A stretch of 64,000 nt of DNA from an uncultured Ruminococcus sp. Its GTDB lineage: Bacteria > Bacillota > Clostridia > Oscillospirales > Acutalibacteraceae. The stretch covers positions 27,320 through 91,319 of the forward strand of contig CACWOX010000006.1 of NCBI GenBank assembly GCA_902762615.1, read 5' to 3'. Positions 25,374 to 34,836 of this stretch are shown here, piece after piece. The stretch's first letter is position 1, and each line of letters starts with the position of its first letter. The notes beneath the pieces were generated by a model. It had not been told where the DNA came from, searched no databases, and worked only from the letters and a program-made list of their open reading frames with translations. A program made the translations under genes and the position numbers.

Positions 25374-27035
25374 TTGCCTGATATGTTAGACAATGCAAAC
25401 AATACGAACAATTCCAACGGTTCCGACGAAAAAAGCGGCTTTTTCGATAACATAAAAAACTCCAAGCTCGGAGAAAAGACCGGCAAATTCTTTGAGGCGT
25501 TCGGCAGAATGATGAAACACCTCTTTCTGCCGTACAGGGAAATGATCAGGGGCAAGGGCATTACACGCCGGTGGCTCTTTACCACCTTTTCGCTGCTCGG
25601 TACGATGCTGATTGCTATTTTCATTATTTCCGTGTCGCTGATCAACAGCTTCTATTACAACAACATTCAGCAGATCATCGAACAGCGCACTTCGGTTATG
25701 TCGGAATATTTCGCCCAGACCGCCTTCAATTCCTATACCGCTATGAACGAAAACGACTACCGCCTCTCCGCGCAGTCCTTCGTCGAGGGATTTGCCGACA
25801 AGGACAAGATGGAATTGCAGTTCATCAACGGCAGGGGCAGCACCCTGGTCACCTCCACCGGCTTCGAGCCGCCTGCCGGTCAGCCAAAGCCGGACTATGA
25901 CGCAGCCTGCAAAACCGGCGACCACGGCACCTGGAACGGCTACAACGAAAACAATGAGCATGTCTATGCCGTATCCTACATTCTTGATCTGCCCAACTAC
26001 AAGGGCTACAGAGCGATCCGCATGATCGTCTCGCTTGAGCCGACAGACGACGCCGTTCGCAGCAATATCATTCTGATTTTTGTGATCATGCTGGTCGTGC
26101 TGCTCTTTATCTCGCTGTCAAGCTCCTACTTTATCCGCTCCATTGTCAATCCCGTCAAGACGATCACCAACATCGCCGGAAACATTGCCGGAGGCGATTT
26201 CTCCATACGCCTCGAAAAGCAGCACGACGACGAGATCGGCGACCTGATGGATTCCATTAACGCGATGGCTGCCGAGCTGGCACTGAGCGAAAACGCAAAG
26301 AACGACTTTATTTCCTCCGTCTCCCACGAGCTTCGCACGCCGCTCACCGCCATCAAGGGCTGGAGCGAAACGGTGCTGATGTGCGGCACCGAGGACGAAG
26401 CTATGATCAAGCGCGGCATGGGTATCATTATCAAGGAAACCGAACGCCTGAGCGGTCTGGTGGAACAGCTTCTGGATTTCTCCCGCATGCAAAGCGGCAG
26501 AATGGTGATGAATTTCCAGATGCTCGACATCATCGCGGAGATCGATGACGTGGTATTCATGTTTGCCGAAAAGGCACGCACAGAGGACAAACGCCTTACA
26601 TTCTACGAGCCGGAACAGGCGATCCCCGTCATGGGCGACCGCGACAAGCTCAAACAGGTCATTATCATTGTCATCGACAACGCCATGAAATACAGCGAAT
26701 CCGGCGGCGAGATTTACGTTTACACCTCGGTGGAAAACGACATGCTCACCATCGGCGTGCGCGACCACGGCTGCGGCATTCCTGCCGATCAGCTGCCCAA
26801 GGTCAAGCAGAAATTCTACAAGGCGAACACCGCCAAGGGCGGCTTCGGCATCGGTCTTGCCGTGGCTGACGAAATTATCCGCAAGCACAACGGCGAATTT
26901 GTCATTGACAGCGTGGAAGGAGAAGGCACCAATGTCAGCATTATCCTTCCGGTTGCCAGACAGAACAGCATGATCGAAATTGCCTCCCCTGCCGACAAAA
27001 ATTCAACAGAGAGCGAAGGTTCAGACAATGAGTAA
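25374..27035 (+). CDS. Membrane sensor histidine kinase
   Basis: This 553-residue kinase phosphorylates the response regulator just upstream. Order of parts: a cytosolic N-terminal stretch (1-65), membrane segment 1 (about 68-92), an extracytoplasmic sensor domain (about 93-230), membrane segment 2 (231-254), HAMP (255-308), dimerisation domain with the phospho-His H318 in SSVSHELRTP, and an ATPase domain with DNAMKYS, DHGCGIP and FGIGLAV. I start it at TTG 25374, 8 bases past a GGGGG site; ATG 25383 is too far from that site. Its end overlaps the next gene by 8 bases. Confidence 0.93.
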   Translation: MPDMLDNANNTNNSNGSDEKSGFFDNIKNSKLGEKTGKFFEAFGRMMKHLFLPYREMIRGKGITRRWLFTTFSLLGTMLIAIFIISVSLINSFYYNNIQQIIEQRTSVMSEYFAQTAFNSYTAMNENDYRLSAQSFVEGFADKDKMELQFINGRGSTLVTSTGFEPPAGQPKPDYDAACKTGDHGTWNGYNENNEHVYAVSYILDLPNYKGYRAIRMIVSLEPTDDAVRSNIILIFVIMLVVLLFISLSSSYFIRSIVNPVKTITNIAGNIAGGDFSIRLEKQHDDEIGDLMDSINAMAAELALSENAKNDFISSVSHELRTPLTAIKGWSETVLMCGTEDEAMIKRGMGIIIKETERLSGLVEQLLDFSRMQSGRMVMNFQMLDIIAEIDDVVFMFAEKARTEDKRLTFYEPEQAIPVMGDRDKLKQVIIIVIDNAMKYSESGGEIYVYTSVENDMLTIGVRDHGCGIPADQLPKVKQKFYKANTAKGGFGIGLAVADEIIRKHNGEFVIDSVEGEGTNVSIILPVARQNSMIEIASPADKNSTESEGSDNE

Positions 27036-27990
27036 AGATAAAAAAACCAAGACAAAATACACCTCCATCGGCGGTCAGGCGCTGATCGAGGGCGTTATGA
27101 TGCGGGGACCAAAGAACACCGCAATGGCTGTCCGTTCGCCCGACGGCTCCATTCAGGTGGAAAATGTGGACTGTCCCCTGCCCTCCGAACGCCCTTCGGT
27201 ATTCAAAATTCCCCTTCTGCGCGGCATGTATTCCTTCTTTGACTCCATGCGCGTCGGCTCCAAAACGCTCATGCGTTCGGCGGAGCTTGCCGGAGAAGCC
27301 GACGAGGACGAGGAGCTTTCTCCCTTTGAGCAGAAGCTCAACGATATCTTCGGGGAAAAGCTCTTTGGAGCGCTGATGACGCTGGCGATGGTTTTAGGCA
27401 TGGGACTTGCGATTCTTCTCTTTTTCGTGGTGCCGACCGCCTGCTACACCGGACTTGCCAAGCTCTTTCCCGTGCTGGAGGGCAATATCCTCTGGCGCTC
27501 GGTCTTTGAGGGCGTTTTCAAAATCGTGATCTTTGTGCTGTACATTTTCCTCTGCACCCGCATGAAGGATATGCACAGGGTATTTGAGTATCACGGCGCT
27601 GAGCACAAGACGATTTTCTGCTACGAGGCAAAGCAGGAGCTTACGGTGGAAAATGTGCGCAAATTCAGGCGCTTTCATCCCCGCTGCGGCACCAGCTTCC
27701 TCATCGTCATGCTGATCATCGGCATTGTGGTGGGCTTCTGCATTCAGACCGACGTGATCTGGCTGCGCACCCTTATCAGACTTGCCTGCCTGCCGCTGGT
27801 CATGGGCTTCGGCTATGAGATCATCCGCTTCTGCGGCAAGCACGACAATCTTCTCACCAAAATACTCTCCGCGCCCGGCATGTGGATGCAGCATATCACC
27901 ACCTTCGAGCCGAGCGATGATCAGATCGAATGCGCTATCGCAGCCATGAAGGCTGTCATTCCCGAAAACACTGAAGGAGAAATCGTCTGA
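27028..27990 (+). CDS. DUF1385 membrane protein (YqhQ family)
   Basis: This 320-residue protein opens with the family signature TSIGGQALIEGVMMRGP (about 10-26) and has several hydrophobic segments in its second half. It belongs to DUF1385, whose Bacillus member is YqhQ; the biochemical role is not established. The ATG at 27028 lies inside the end of the kinase gene, and its TGA shares an A with the prmC start, so the three genes are translationally coupled. A DUF1385-prmC pair is common in Clostridia. Confidence 0.88.
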   Translation: MSKDKKTKTKYTSIGGQALIEGVMMRGPKNTAMAVRSPDGSIQVENVDCPLPSERPSVFKIPLLRGMYSFFDSMRVGSKTLMRSAELAGEADEDEELSPFEQKLNDIFGEKLFGALMTLAMVLGMGLAILLFFVVPTACYTGLAKLFPVLEGNILWRSVFEGVFKIVIFVLYIFLCTRMKDMHRVFEYHGAEHKTIFCYEAKQELTVENVRKFRRFHPRCGTSFLIVMLIIGIVVGFCIQTDVIWLRTLIRLACLPLVMGFGYEIIRFCGKHDNLLTKILSAPGMWMQHITTFEPSDDQIECAIAAMKAVIPENTEGEIV

Positions 27991-28847
27991 TGAACAACAG
28001 CTGCACCGTCAGGGAAGCATATGATCAGGGCAAAAATACGTTATCACGGGCAGGGCTGCAAAGTCCTGCCTTTGATGCGTTAATGCTCTTTGAAATGGCA
28101 TTCGGCATCGGCGACCGCGCGTCCCTCGCCATTCACGGCGGCGAGACGGCAGACCCCGCTAAACTGGAATTCTTCGACGAGCTGATCATCCGGCGCACGC
28201 GCGAGCCGCTGCAATACATTCTCGGGCGCTGGGATTTTGACGACATGGCGCTGTGTGTGGGCGAGGGCGTTCTTGTGCCGCGTGAGGACACACTGACGCT
28301 TGTGGAAACGGCTTGCGACTGGCTGAAAGATAAGCCTTCGCCGCGCGTGCTGGATCTCTGCGCCGGCAGCGGCGCCGTCGGTCTGGCAATTGCCCGGAGG
28401 ATTCCTTCCGCCGAGGTCACCTGCATTGAAAAATCGCCCGACGCGCTGCGCTATCTGCGGCGCAACATTGAACAATTCGGTCAGGGCAGAGTGCTTTGTC
28501 AGGAGGGGGACGTGCTGCTTCCGCCGGCGTTGCGTCAGCCATTCGACTGCCTTGTTTCCAACCCCCCCTACATTCCCGCGCGCGACATAGACGGGCTTGC
28601 GTGGGAAGTTCACTGTGAGCCGCGAATGGCTCTCGACGGCGGCAGCGACGGTCTGGATTTTTACAGGGCAATCTGTTCGCTCTGGAAGCCGCTTGTTCGG
28701 GACGAGGGCTTGATTGCCTTTGAGATAGGATACGACATCCGCGAAGGCGTTACGCAAATAATGGAGCAGAACGGCATAGTTCGGATTGGCGCAGCAAAGG
28801 ACTTTAGCGGTATCGACAGGTGTGTTTTTGGTACAGCCGTTTCATAA
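27990..28847 (+). CDS. prmC: Peptide chain release factor N5-glutamine methyltransferase PrmC
   Basis: This SAM-dependent enzyme methylates the GGQ glutamine of release factors RF1 and RF2, raising termination efficiency. The 285-residue protein has an N-terminal helical domain, VPREDT (97-102), the SAM loop DLCAGSGAVG (122-131) and the catalytic NPPY (191-194). It overlaps the DUF1385 stop by one base. prfA is not next to it in this window. Confidence 0.94.
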   Translation: MNNSCTVREAYDQGKNTLSRAGLQSPAFDALMLFEMAFGIGDRASLAIHGGETADPAKLEFFDELIIRRTREPLQYILGRWDFDDMALCVGEGVLVPREDTLTLVETACDWLKDKPSPRVLDLCAGSGAVGLAIARRIPSAEVTCIEKSPDALRYLRRNIEQFGQGRVLCQEGDVLLPPALRQPFDCLVSNPPYIPARDIDGLAWEVHCEPRMALDGGSDGLDFYRAICSLWKPLVRDEGLIAFEIGYDIREGVTQIMEQNGIVRIGAAKDFSGIDRCVFGTAVS

Positions 28848-28862
28848 ATGCAAATTTTACTG

Positions 28863-28891
28863 TTGCATTTTTCGCAGAAATGATATATAAT
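28863..28891 (+). promoter_or_regulatory. Promoter of recA-recX
   Basis: TTGCAT (28863-28868), a 17-base spacer and TATAAT (28886-28891). The upstream in-frame ATG at 28893 falls at the transcription start, so it is not used. No Bacillus-type GAAC-N4-GTTC LexA site is visible. Confidence 0.85.
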
Positions 28892-28925
28892 AGTGGCAGA
28901 ATCAAAGCAAAGGATGGATTTCAAA

Positions 28926-30134
28926 ATGGCAGTAGATAAAAAAAAGGCGCTCGAAACGGCGCTCGCAAGCATAGAAAAGCAGTTCGGCAAGGGCGCCGTT
29001 ATGAAGCTCGGGCAGAATTCCGCTCTCAACGTCGAGGCAATCTCCACAGGTTCGCTCGGTCTTGATCTCGCGCTCGGAATCGGCGGTCTGCCGAGGGGAA
29101 GAATTATCGAGATGTACGGTCCTGAATCCTCCGGCAAGACCACATTGGCGCTGCACTGCATTGCAGAAGCCCAGAAACAGGGCGGTATTGCCGCGTTCAT
29201 CGACGTGGAGCACGCGCTTGACCCGGTCTACGCACAGGCACTTGGCGTGGACATCGACAATCTGCTGGTATCTCAGCCTGACAACGGCGAACAGGCGCTT
29301 GAAATTACAGAAGAACTGGTGCGTTCCGGCGCGATCGACGTTATCGTGGTCGACTCGGTTGCCGCGCTCGTTCCCCGCGCCGAGGTGGAAGGCGACATGG
29401 GCAGCGCATTCGTCGGAATGCAGGCGCGTCTGATGAGTCAGGCGCTTCGCAAGCTGACCAGCGCTATCGGCAAGTCCAACTGCGTGGCTATCTTCATCAA
29501 TCAGCTGCGCGAGAAGGTGGGCGTTGTCTACGGCAATCCCGAAGTCACTCCCGGCGGCCGTGCGCTCAAATTCTACAGCTCGGTGCGTATCGAAATCCGC
29601 AAGGGGGAGGCGCTCAAATCCGGCTCCGACGTGATCGGTAACCGCACAAAGGCTAAGGTCGTCAAAAATAAAATTGCACCTCCCTTCCGCACTGCCGAAT
29701 TTGACATTATGTACGGCGAGGGAATCAGCCGCACGGGAGAGCTTCTTGACCTCGCGGTGGAGCTTGGCATTGTCAAAAAGGGCGGCGCGTGGTTCTCCTA
29801 CGGCGAGACAAAGCTCGGACAGGGGCGCGACAATTCCAAAACTTACTTCGTTGAACACCCCGAAGTGGCGCAGGAAATTGAAGAAAAGGTTCGTGAAAAC
29901 GCCGAAAAGCTGATCAACAAGCACAAGGCGGCTAAATCCGCAAAGAAATCCGAAGGCGAAGGCGAAAGCGAATCCACCGAAGCTGCCGAAACGCAGGAAT
30001 TTGAGGTGCCGCCGGCAGAAGCACCTGCCGAGCCGGAGAGCAATATGATCGACGATATTCCCATTCCTGAGGAATTCATCGACAATGTGAAGCCCTCCAA
30101 ACGCAAGAAGAACATTGACATCTCGGTTGACTGA
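28926..30134 (+). CDS. recA: Recombinase RecA
   Basis: This is the DNA strand-exchange ATPase of homologous recombination and the SOS co-protease. At 402 residues it is longer than the usual 350. The core has Walker [10 protein letters not shown] (65-73) and the NQLREKVG loop. The extra length is a C-terminal tail rich in Glu, Ser and Pro (about 330-402), which in RecA tempers DNA binding. The ATG at 28926 lies 11 bases after AAAGGA. recX follows by 2 bases, so its inhibitor is co-expressed. Confidence 0.99.
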   Translation: MAVDKKKALETALASIEKQFGKGAVMKLGQNSALNVEAISTGSLGLDLALGIGGLPRGRIIEMYGPESSGKTTLALHCIAEAQKQGGIAAFIDVEHALDPVYAQALGVDIDNLLVSQPDNGEQALEITEELVRSGAIDVIVVDSVAALVPRAEVEGDMGSAFVGMQARLMSQALRKLTSAIGKSNCVAIFINQLREKVGVVYGNPEVTPGGRALKFYSSVRIEIRKGEALKSGSDVIGNRTKAKVVKNKIAPPFRTAEFDIMYGEGISRTGELLDLAVELGIVKKGGAWFSYGETKLGQGRDNSKTYFVEHPEVAQEIEEKVRENAEKLINKHKAAKSAKKSEGEGESESTEAAETQEFEVPPAEAPAEPESNMIDDIPIPEEFIDNVKPSKRKKNIDISVD

Positions 30135-30136
30135 TC

Positions 30137-30775
30137 ATGCTGATCACAGAGCTTAGACCCCAAAAGGGACATCTGGTGGGACTGTATTCCGATGGAGAGC
30201 TTATTGTGTCGATTGACAGCGACATTGTCGCCGAAAAAGCTATCAAGCCGATGAGGGATTATCCTGTGGAGACATTGCAGGAGCTTCTCACCCAGTCGCA
30301 GCTCAGACGGGCAAAGGCAAGGGCGCTCTACCTGCTGGAATTCAGGGATTATTCCCGCCGTGATATGAAAACCCGTTTGAAAAGGGACGAGGAATTCGAT
30401 GAAGATTCCGCCGAAGCCGCTGTGGAATATCTGACCGAAATCGGAGCGATCGACGATTCACGCTACGCGGAAAACATGATTCGCCACCTCATCAGCCAGA
30501 AGCATTACGGCAGGCGGCGGATCATGCAGGAGCTTGCGGGCAAGGGCATTGAACGCACCACGGCGGAAGAGGCGCTGGAACCGTTCGACACCGACGAGCA
30601 AGCCGCCATTCTCGACCTGCTGCAAGGCAGATTCAGCCGCGACCTCGGCGACGAAAAGGGCATTCGGCGTACGGTTGCCACCTTGCAGCGTTACGGCTAC
30701 AGTACAGGCGATATTTACGACGCGCTAAGGACGTACGGTGACACTCTGCAGGAATCAAGAGACGAATGTGAATGA
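30137..30775 (+). CDS. recX: Regulatory protein RecX
   Basis: RecX binds RecA filaments and limits strand exchange. The 212-residue, mostly helical protein has the three-repeat layout with motifs such as RDYSRRDMKTRL and IDDSRYAENMI. It starts 2 bases after recA and overlaps the next gene by 4 bases (ATGA), so expression is coupled. Confidence 0.92.
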   Translation: MLITELRPQKGHLVGLYSDGELIVSIDSDIVAEKAIKPMRDYPVETLQELLTQSQLRRAKARALYLLEFRDYSRRDMKTRLKRDEEFDEDSAEAAVEYLTEIGAIDDSRYAENMIRHLISQKHYGRRRIMQELAGKGIERTTAEEALEPFDTDEQAAILDLLQGRFSRDLGDEKGIRRTVATLQRYGYSTGDIYDALRTYGDTLQESRDECE

Positions 30776-31230
30776 GAGAGTACAAAATCATTATAGGTGA
30801 GTCCATCGGTGATATTCGGCTGGGTATGACGAGCAGGGAGGCGCAAGCCCGCCTCGTGGAATACAAGGAAAACAATTACCAGCCCTATGGCGGTAGCCGG
30901 ATGGTACACGAGAGCATCTCAGAGGATTTTATTGTATCTTACAACGAGCATGACAGAGTGGACTTCATCTGCTTTAACAACTTCACAGAAGCGATGGTGA
31001 CGCTCGACGACTTGCCGCTGAGTGAAATAGGCTGCTTTGAGCTTTTCACAAAAATACACGACCTTGATCCGGAAGCGGAAGTGGATTCGGAAGGATTTAT
31101 CAGCAATGCGCTCGGATTTGGTGTGACATTTGTCACCGAATCATTGACCGATAGCAACGGACGAGAACATATTTGCGAGATGTTTGACACGCTGCAGGTC
31201 GTGACAAAAGATTTCTGGAAAGAAAACTGA
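30772..31230 (+). CDS. Hypothetical protein coupled to recX
   Basis: This 152-residue acidic protein has no signal peptide or membrane segment. It opens with a YKIIIGESIGDIRLGMTSREA segment, a pattern seen in small beta-rich Firmicutes proteins of unknown role, some of which accompany toxin-immunity loci. I cannot assign a function. Its start overlaps the recX stop (ATGA), so it is the last gene of the recA operon. A terminator follows. Confidence 0.75.
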   Translation: MREYKIIIGESIGDIRLGMTSREAQARLVEYKENNYQPYGGSRMVHESISEDFIVSYNEHDRVDFICFNNFTEAMVTLDDLPLSEIGCFELFTKIHDLDPEAEVDSEGFISNALGFGVTFVTESLTDSNGREHICEMFDTLQVVTKDFWKEN

Positions 31231-31235
31231 ATAAA

Positions 31236-31281
31236 AAGGGCGCGGTTTGTAACTTGACGATCACAAACCGCGCTTTGTTTT
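31236..31281. terminator. Terminator at the end of the recA operon
   Basis: GCGCGGTTTGT pairs perfectly with ACAAACCGCGC (31240-31250 with 31263-31273), with A's before and T's after. It is nearly the same as the terminator at 9985-10031. Confidence 0.9.
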
Positions 31282-31329
31282 GCTTGAAATTAAAAATATA
31301 ATGAGATGTTATATAATGCAGTTTCTACT

Positions 31330-31420
31330 GTAAAACTCCACACTTCACACTTCACACTTCACACTCCACACTTCACACTTTATGAAGGCTTCACACTTTT
31401 TGAAGGGCTCCCCACTAATT
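31330..31420 (-). repeat. Family 2 repeat array after argJ
   Basis: On the minus strand, shortly after the argJ stop, there are about eight GTGTGAAG/GTGTGGAG units, some 9-10 bases apart, with spacers such as CCTTCAAAAA. This is the longest family 2 array in the window. Confidence 0.8.
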
Positions 31421-32677
31421 TTAAGTTCTGTAGTCGCCGTTGATTCTGACGTAATCATAGGTGAGGTCGCAGCCCCATGCCTTGGCGTATGCGTCGCCCT
31501 GATGCAGGTCGATGTGGATGAAGATTTCGTCGGCGGAGAGAATCTCCTCGGCTTTTTCTTCGGAGAATTCTATGCCCGCGCCGTCACGGTAGACCTCGAC
31601 CCGTCCGTATTCGGAGGACATAGCCACTTCCATCCTGTCTATGTCAAAATCCGCTTCGGCATAGCCGATGGCGCAGAAGATTCTGCCGCAGTTCGCGTCC
31701 CTCCCGAACATCGCGCTTTTCACCAGCGGGGAGCGGATGACACTCCTCGCGACGGTAATCGCCGTGTCGAGATCAGGTGCGCCGGCGCAGGTACATTCGA
31801 TCAGCTTGCTTGCGCCCTCGCCGTCCTTGGCAAGCATTCTGGTCAGATTCATCATGACATAATACAGCGCGGATTTGAAGTTTTCATAGTCCTCGCCCTC
31901 GGAAGTTACTTGGGGATTGCCTGCAAGACCGTTTGACATGAGCAGCACGCAGTCGTTGGTGGAGGTGTCACCGTCCACGCTCAGGCAGTTGTAGGTCACT
32001 TTCACCACGTCGGAAAGCGCCTTTTGCAACAGCGCAGAGCTGACTGCCGCGTCGGTGGTGATGAAATTCAGGGTGGTCGCCATGTTGGGGTGAATCATGC
32101 CGCTGCCCTTCGCCATGCCGCCCATTTTGCAGGGCTTGCCGCCCAGCTCGAATGTCACAGCGATCTCCTTCATCACCGTGTCGGTGGTCATGATGGCGTT
32201 TGCCGCCTTTTGGTTGCCCTCATAGGAGAGTCCTGCCGCCAGCTCTTCGACGTGTTCGGCAATGGGCTCGATGGGAAGAATCTGAGCAATTACGCCGGTG
32301 GAGGCGACGACGATTTCTTCCGGCGCGATTCCGAGAGCCTTTGCCGCAAGCTCACACATGGCTTCCGCCTTTTCCACACCGTCGGCGTTGCAGGTGTTGG
32401 CGTTCTTGCTGTTGGCGATGAAGCCGCGTGTTCTGCCGCCCATCGCGGCGAGGTGATTCTTGGTCACCAGAAGCGGCGCGCCCTTGACCTTGTTGGTGGT
32501 GTAGACCGCGGCGGCGTTGCACAGCACGTCGCTGACCACCAAACCGAGGTCGTTTTTATTTTTGTCCTTATTCAGACCGCAGTTGAGTCCGTTCGCCTTG
32601 AAGCCTTTTGCGGCGCAGACGCCGCCCTCCACCGTTTGGAACTCCTTCGGGATAATTCCGTTGATTGTGTTTGCCAT
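31421..32677 (-). CDS. argJ: Bifunctional ornithine acetyltransferase / N-acetylglutamate synthase
   Basis: ArgJ moves the acetyl group from N-acetylornithine to glutamate in the arginine pathway and in some forms also makes N-acetylglutamate from acetyl-CoA. The 418-residue precursor has the self-cleavage region MIHPNMATTL; cleavage ahead of the catalytic Thr gives alpha and beta chains. Other arg genes are absent here. It starts 6 bases after the dipeptidase stop, so it is last in the rnhB-dipeptidase-argJ run. Confidence 0.95.
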   Translation of the reverse strand: MANTINGIIPKEFQTVEGGVCAAKGFKANGLNCGLNKDKNKNDLGLVVSDVLCNAAAVYTTNKVKGAPLLVTKNHLAAMGGRTRGFIANSKNANTCNADGVEKAEAMCELAAKALGIAPEEIVVASTGVIAQILPIEPIAEHVEELAAGLSYEGNQKAANAIMTTDTVMKEIAVTFELGGKPCKMGGMAKGSGMIHPNMATTLNFITTDAAVSSALLQKALSDVVKVTYNCLSVDGDTSTNDCVLLMSNGLAGNPQVTSEGEDYENFKSALYYVMMNLTRMLAKDGEGASKLIECTCAGAPDLDTAITVARSVIRSPLVKSAMFGRDANCGRIFCAIGYAEADFDIDRMEVAMSSEYGRVEVYRDGAGIEFSEEKAEEILSADEIFIHIDLHQGDAYAKAWGCDLTYDYVRINGDYRT

Positions 32678-32683
32678 TTTTTC

Positions 32684-33634
32684 TCAATCCTCAAAAATAT
32701 ATTTCTTGAAATAATTCTCCGCGTTGCGTGAGAATATCTTTTTTACCAAATCCTCGCTGTAATTCAGCCTTAAAAAGTGCTCGTACAGCTCGCCCATAGA
32801 TTCAATGCCGCTCATATCGGGCGGTATGTCGCAGCCGTCGAAATCGCTCCCCAGACAGAGGCAGTTTTCGCAGCCTAAGGAAAGCATGTATTCCGCGTGG
32901 CGCAGAATATCGGTCATATGCGCGTTTTCGTCCTCCCGCAGAAAGCCGACGTAGAAATTCAAGCCGATGACGCCGCCGCGGGAACTGATAATCGAGATCA
33001 TATCGTCGGTGAGGTTGCGGGCGTTGCCGCACAGCTTGCGGGCGTTGGAATGGCTGGCGACAAAGGGAGCTTCGCTGATCTCGGCGACGTCGTAAAAGCC
33101 CGCGTCCGAGAGATGCGACACGTCCACCGCCATGTGCAGCCGGTTCATCTCGCGCACCGCATTCCTGCCGAAATCGGTGAGTCCTCTCCCCTTCTCCGCC
33201 CGAATGCCGTCGGCAAGCTCGTTGGAATCGTTCCATGTGAGGGTGATGAGCCGCACGCCGTCATTGTAAAGCGACTGCACCCGTTCGATTTTTCCGGCAA
33301 GAGCCGAGCCGCCTTCCACCGAAATAATCGCGCGGCATTTCGCGGCATTGTCGTGGAAGCCGTCTGAATCATTTGCAATGACGAATTCCCGCGGAAATAT
33401 CTTCGCCTGTCTGTGAAGATAATCGCGCACCCGTTCGTAATGCCTCTCGGCGGCTTCGCCCCGGTATTCGTCCGGCATGAAGATGGCAAACACCTGCCGC
33501 CAGTTGTTCAGATATCCGGCTCTTGCAAGCGAGATGTGACGCGCGCCCTTGTTGATATCCGCGCCGCCCAGCTTGGTGGCACATTCAAAGGCGGTGTCAC
33601 AGTGCAGGTCAAATAAATCCATTGTTTTGTTCAT
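32684..33634 (-). CDS. Membrane-dipeptidase-type zinc peptidase (M19)
   Basis: This belongs to the renal-dipeptidase (M19) family, which hydrolyses dipeptides, including those with a D residue at the second position. The 316-residue protein keeps the metal ligands: DLHCDT (HxD), the bridging Glu in ISVEGG, VDVSHLSD, ASHSNAR, and the catalytic-side GSDFDG. No signal peptide, so cytosolic. The ATG at 33634 overlaps the TGA of rnhB by one base; the TTG one codon earlier is less likely. Confidence 0.9.
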   Translation of the reverse strand: MNKTMDLFDLHCDTAFECATKLGGADINKGARHISLARAGYLNNWRQVFAIFMPDEYRGEAAERHYERVRDYLHRQAKIFPREFVIANDSDGFHDNAAKCRAIISVEGGSALAGKIERVQSLYNDGVRLITLTWNDSNELADGIRAEKGRGLTDFGRNAVREMNRLHMAVDVSHLSDAGFYDVAEISEAPFVASHSNARKLCGNARNLTDDMISIISSRGGVIGLNFYVGFLREDENAHMTDILRHAEYMLSLGCENCLCLGSDFDGCDIPPDMSGIESMGELYEHFLRLNYSEDLVKKIFSRNAENYFKKYIFED

Positions 33635-34287
33635 CAACCTTTGTATTCGGGTATGCCCTCTATTTTTTTGAGAAAGCTCCTGCGATGCACAGGCGACGCG
33701 CCGTACTGTCTGAGCAGCTCTATGTGCAGCGCCGTGCCGTAGCCCTTATGCATGGCAAAGCAATACTGCGGGTACTGCCCGTCCACCTCCAGCATGAAGC
33801 GATCCCTGCTCACTTTTGCCAGAATGGACGCGCAGGCGATGCTCATGGAAAGCCCGTCGCCCTTGACGATGGTGCGGCAGGGTATGGAAATCTGCGGCGG
33901 CTGCCGGTTGCCGTCGATCAGGCAGATATCCGGCTTCCGCTTGAGTCCCGAAACTGCCTTGTACATGGCAAGATAGGTCGCCTGCAATATATTGATTTCG
34001 TCAATGGTTTTCTCGTCCACCGAAGCGATGCAATAATCCGCGGCTTCGGAGATGATCACGTCGAAAAGCGCCTCGCGCTTCTTTTCGCTGAGCTTCTTGG
34101 AATCGTTGGCACCCTCGATGATCTGCCCTTTATGCAGCACTACCGCTGCCGCGAAAACAGGTCCCGCAAGCGGTCCTCTGCCGGCTTCGTCCACGCCGCA
34201 CACCACAAGGCTGCCGCCTTCCATCGCTTCGTTTTCATATTTGAGCCAGTCTATCGGCTCCTTTGGTTCTCTCAGTTTTTTTACCAA
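33634..34287 (-). CDS. rnhB: Ribonuclease HII
   Basis: This enzyme nicks RNA in RNA-DNA hybrids and at single ribonucleotides in DNA. The 217-residue protein has DEAGRGPLAG (33-42), a later DGN acidic motif and the SRDRFM segment. I start it at TTG 34287, with a GGAG site upstream; the first in-frame ATG would remove residues ahead of the catalytic domain. In relatives rnhB usually follows rbgA directly. Here a 551-base repeat-filled gap separates them. The stop overlaps the dipeptidase start. Confidence 0.92.
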   Translation of the reverse strand: MVKKLREPKEPIDWLKYENEAMEGGSLVVCGVDEAGRGPLAGPVFAAAVVLHKGQIIEGANDSKKLSEKKREALFDVIISEAADYCIASVDEKTIDEINILQATYLAMYKAVSGLKRKPDICLIDGNRQPPQISIPCRTIVKGDGLSMSIACASILAKVSRDRFMLEVDGQYPQYCFAMHKGYGTALHIELLRQYGASPVHRRSFLKKIEGIPEYKG

Positions 34288-34343
34288 AACTCAACACTCC
34301 GTTTGGTCTTTTGTGCATTCGCCTGTTCCCGTTGATATCTTTG

Positions 34344-34667
34344 GCGCATCGTGCCGCAGGTCGAGGTGCATTGCTCTTGTTTTGAATGCGTTTTATGAGT
34401 CCGCGCAAATCGCCTTCCGGCTCTTGCGCTGCTGCGTCGTGCGCTCGCTTCGCTCGCGCCTTGCCGCGTCGGTATTCGCCCGGGCGCGTTTGTTTATTTG
34501 GCGCGTCGTGCCGCAGGTCGAAGTGCATGGCTCTTGTTTTGAATGCATTTTATGAGTCCGCGCAAATCGCCTTCCGGCTCTTGCGCTGCTGCGTCATGCG
34601 CTCGCTTCGCTCGCGCCTTGCCGCGTCGGTATTCGCCCGGGCGTGTTTGTTTATTTGGCGCGTCGTG
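34344..34667. repeat. 157-base tandem duplication
   Basis: Two nearly identical 157-base units (34344-34500 and 34501-34657, a few substitutions) are followed by the first 10 bases of a third. Each unit includes a palindrome-like GCGCTCGCTTCGCTCGCGC and CCTTCCGGCTCTTGCGCTGC. As 157 is not a multiple of three, the open frames across it change between units, which argues against coding. It joins directly to family 3 copy 3. Confidence 0.9.
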
Positions 34668-34836
34668 CTCGGTCGGCTTTAAAAAGCATCCCTCGTGGTG
34701 GCTCTGCCCCCACCACCCCGGCAAGGGCGCTGCTTTGGGAAAAAGACCCGGCAGGGAACCAGTCCCCTGCACCCCGCGCTCGCATTCGCTCGCTAATTGG
34801 CGCTGCGCGCTTGCTTTTTTCTTTTTTTTCTTATTT
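34658..34836. repeat. Family 3 multi-hairpin repeat, copy 3
   Basis: It shares CTCGGTCGGCTTTAAAAAGC with copy 1 and ends CGCTCGCATTCGCTCGCTAA and a GCGC-T-rich tail like copy 2. Hairpins: GGTGG with CCACC; CAAGGGCGCTGCTTTG; and GCAGGGA with TCCCCTGC. With the tandem duplication it fills the gap between rbgA and rnhB; no gene is seen there. Confidence 0.75.

Noticed and set aside
28848..28925. LexA (SOS) operator at recA
   Set aside because: No GAAC-N4-GTTC-like site lies in the promoter. A different SOS motif cannot be excluded, but none is visible.
34344..34667. CRISPR array
   Set aside because: Two adjacent 157-base units without spacers are a tandem duplication. No cas gene is present in the window, and the short 8-10 base tandems elsewhere also lack spacers.
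34386..34682. Open frames across the 157-base tandem repeat
   Set aside because: The period is not a multiple of three, so the frame changes from unit to unit. The products are Arg/Ser/Ala-rich with no motif.
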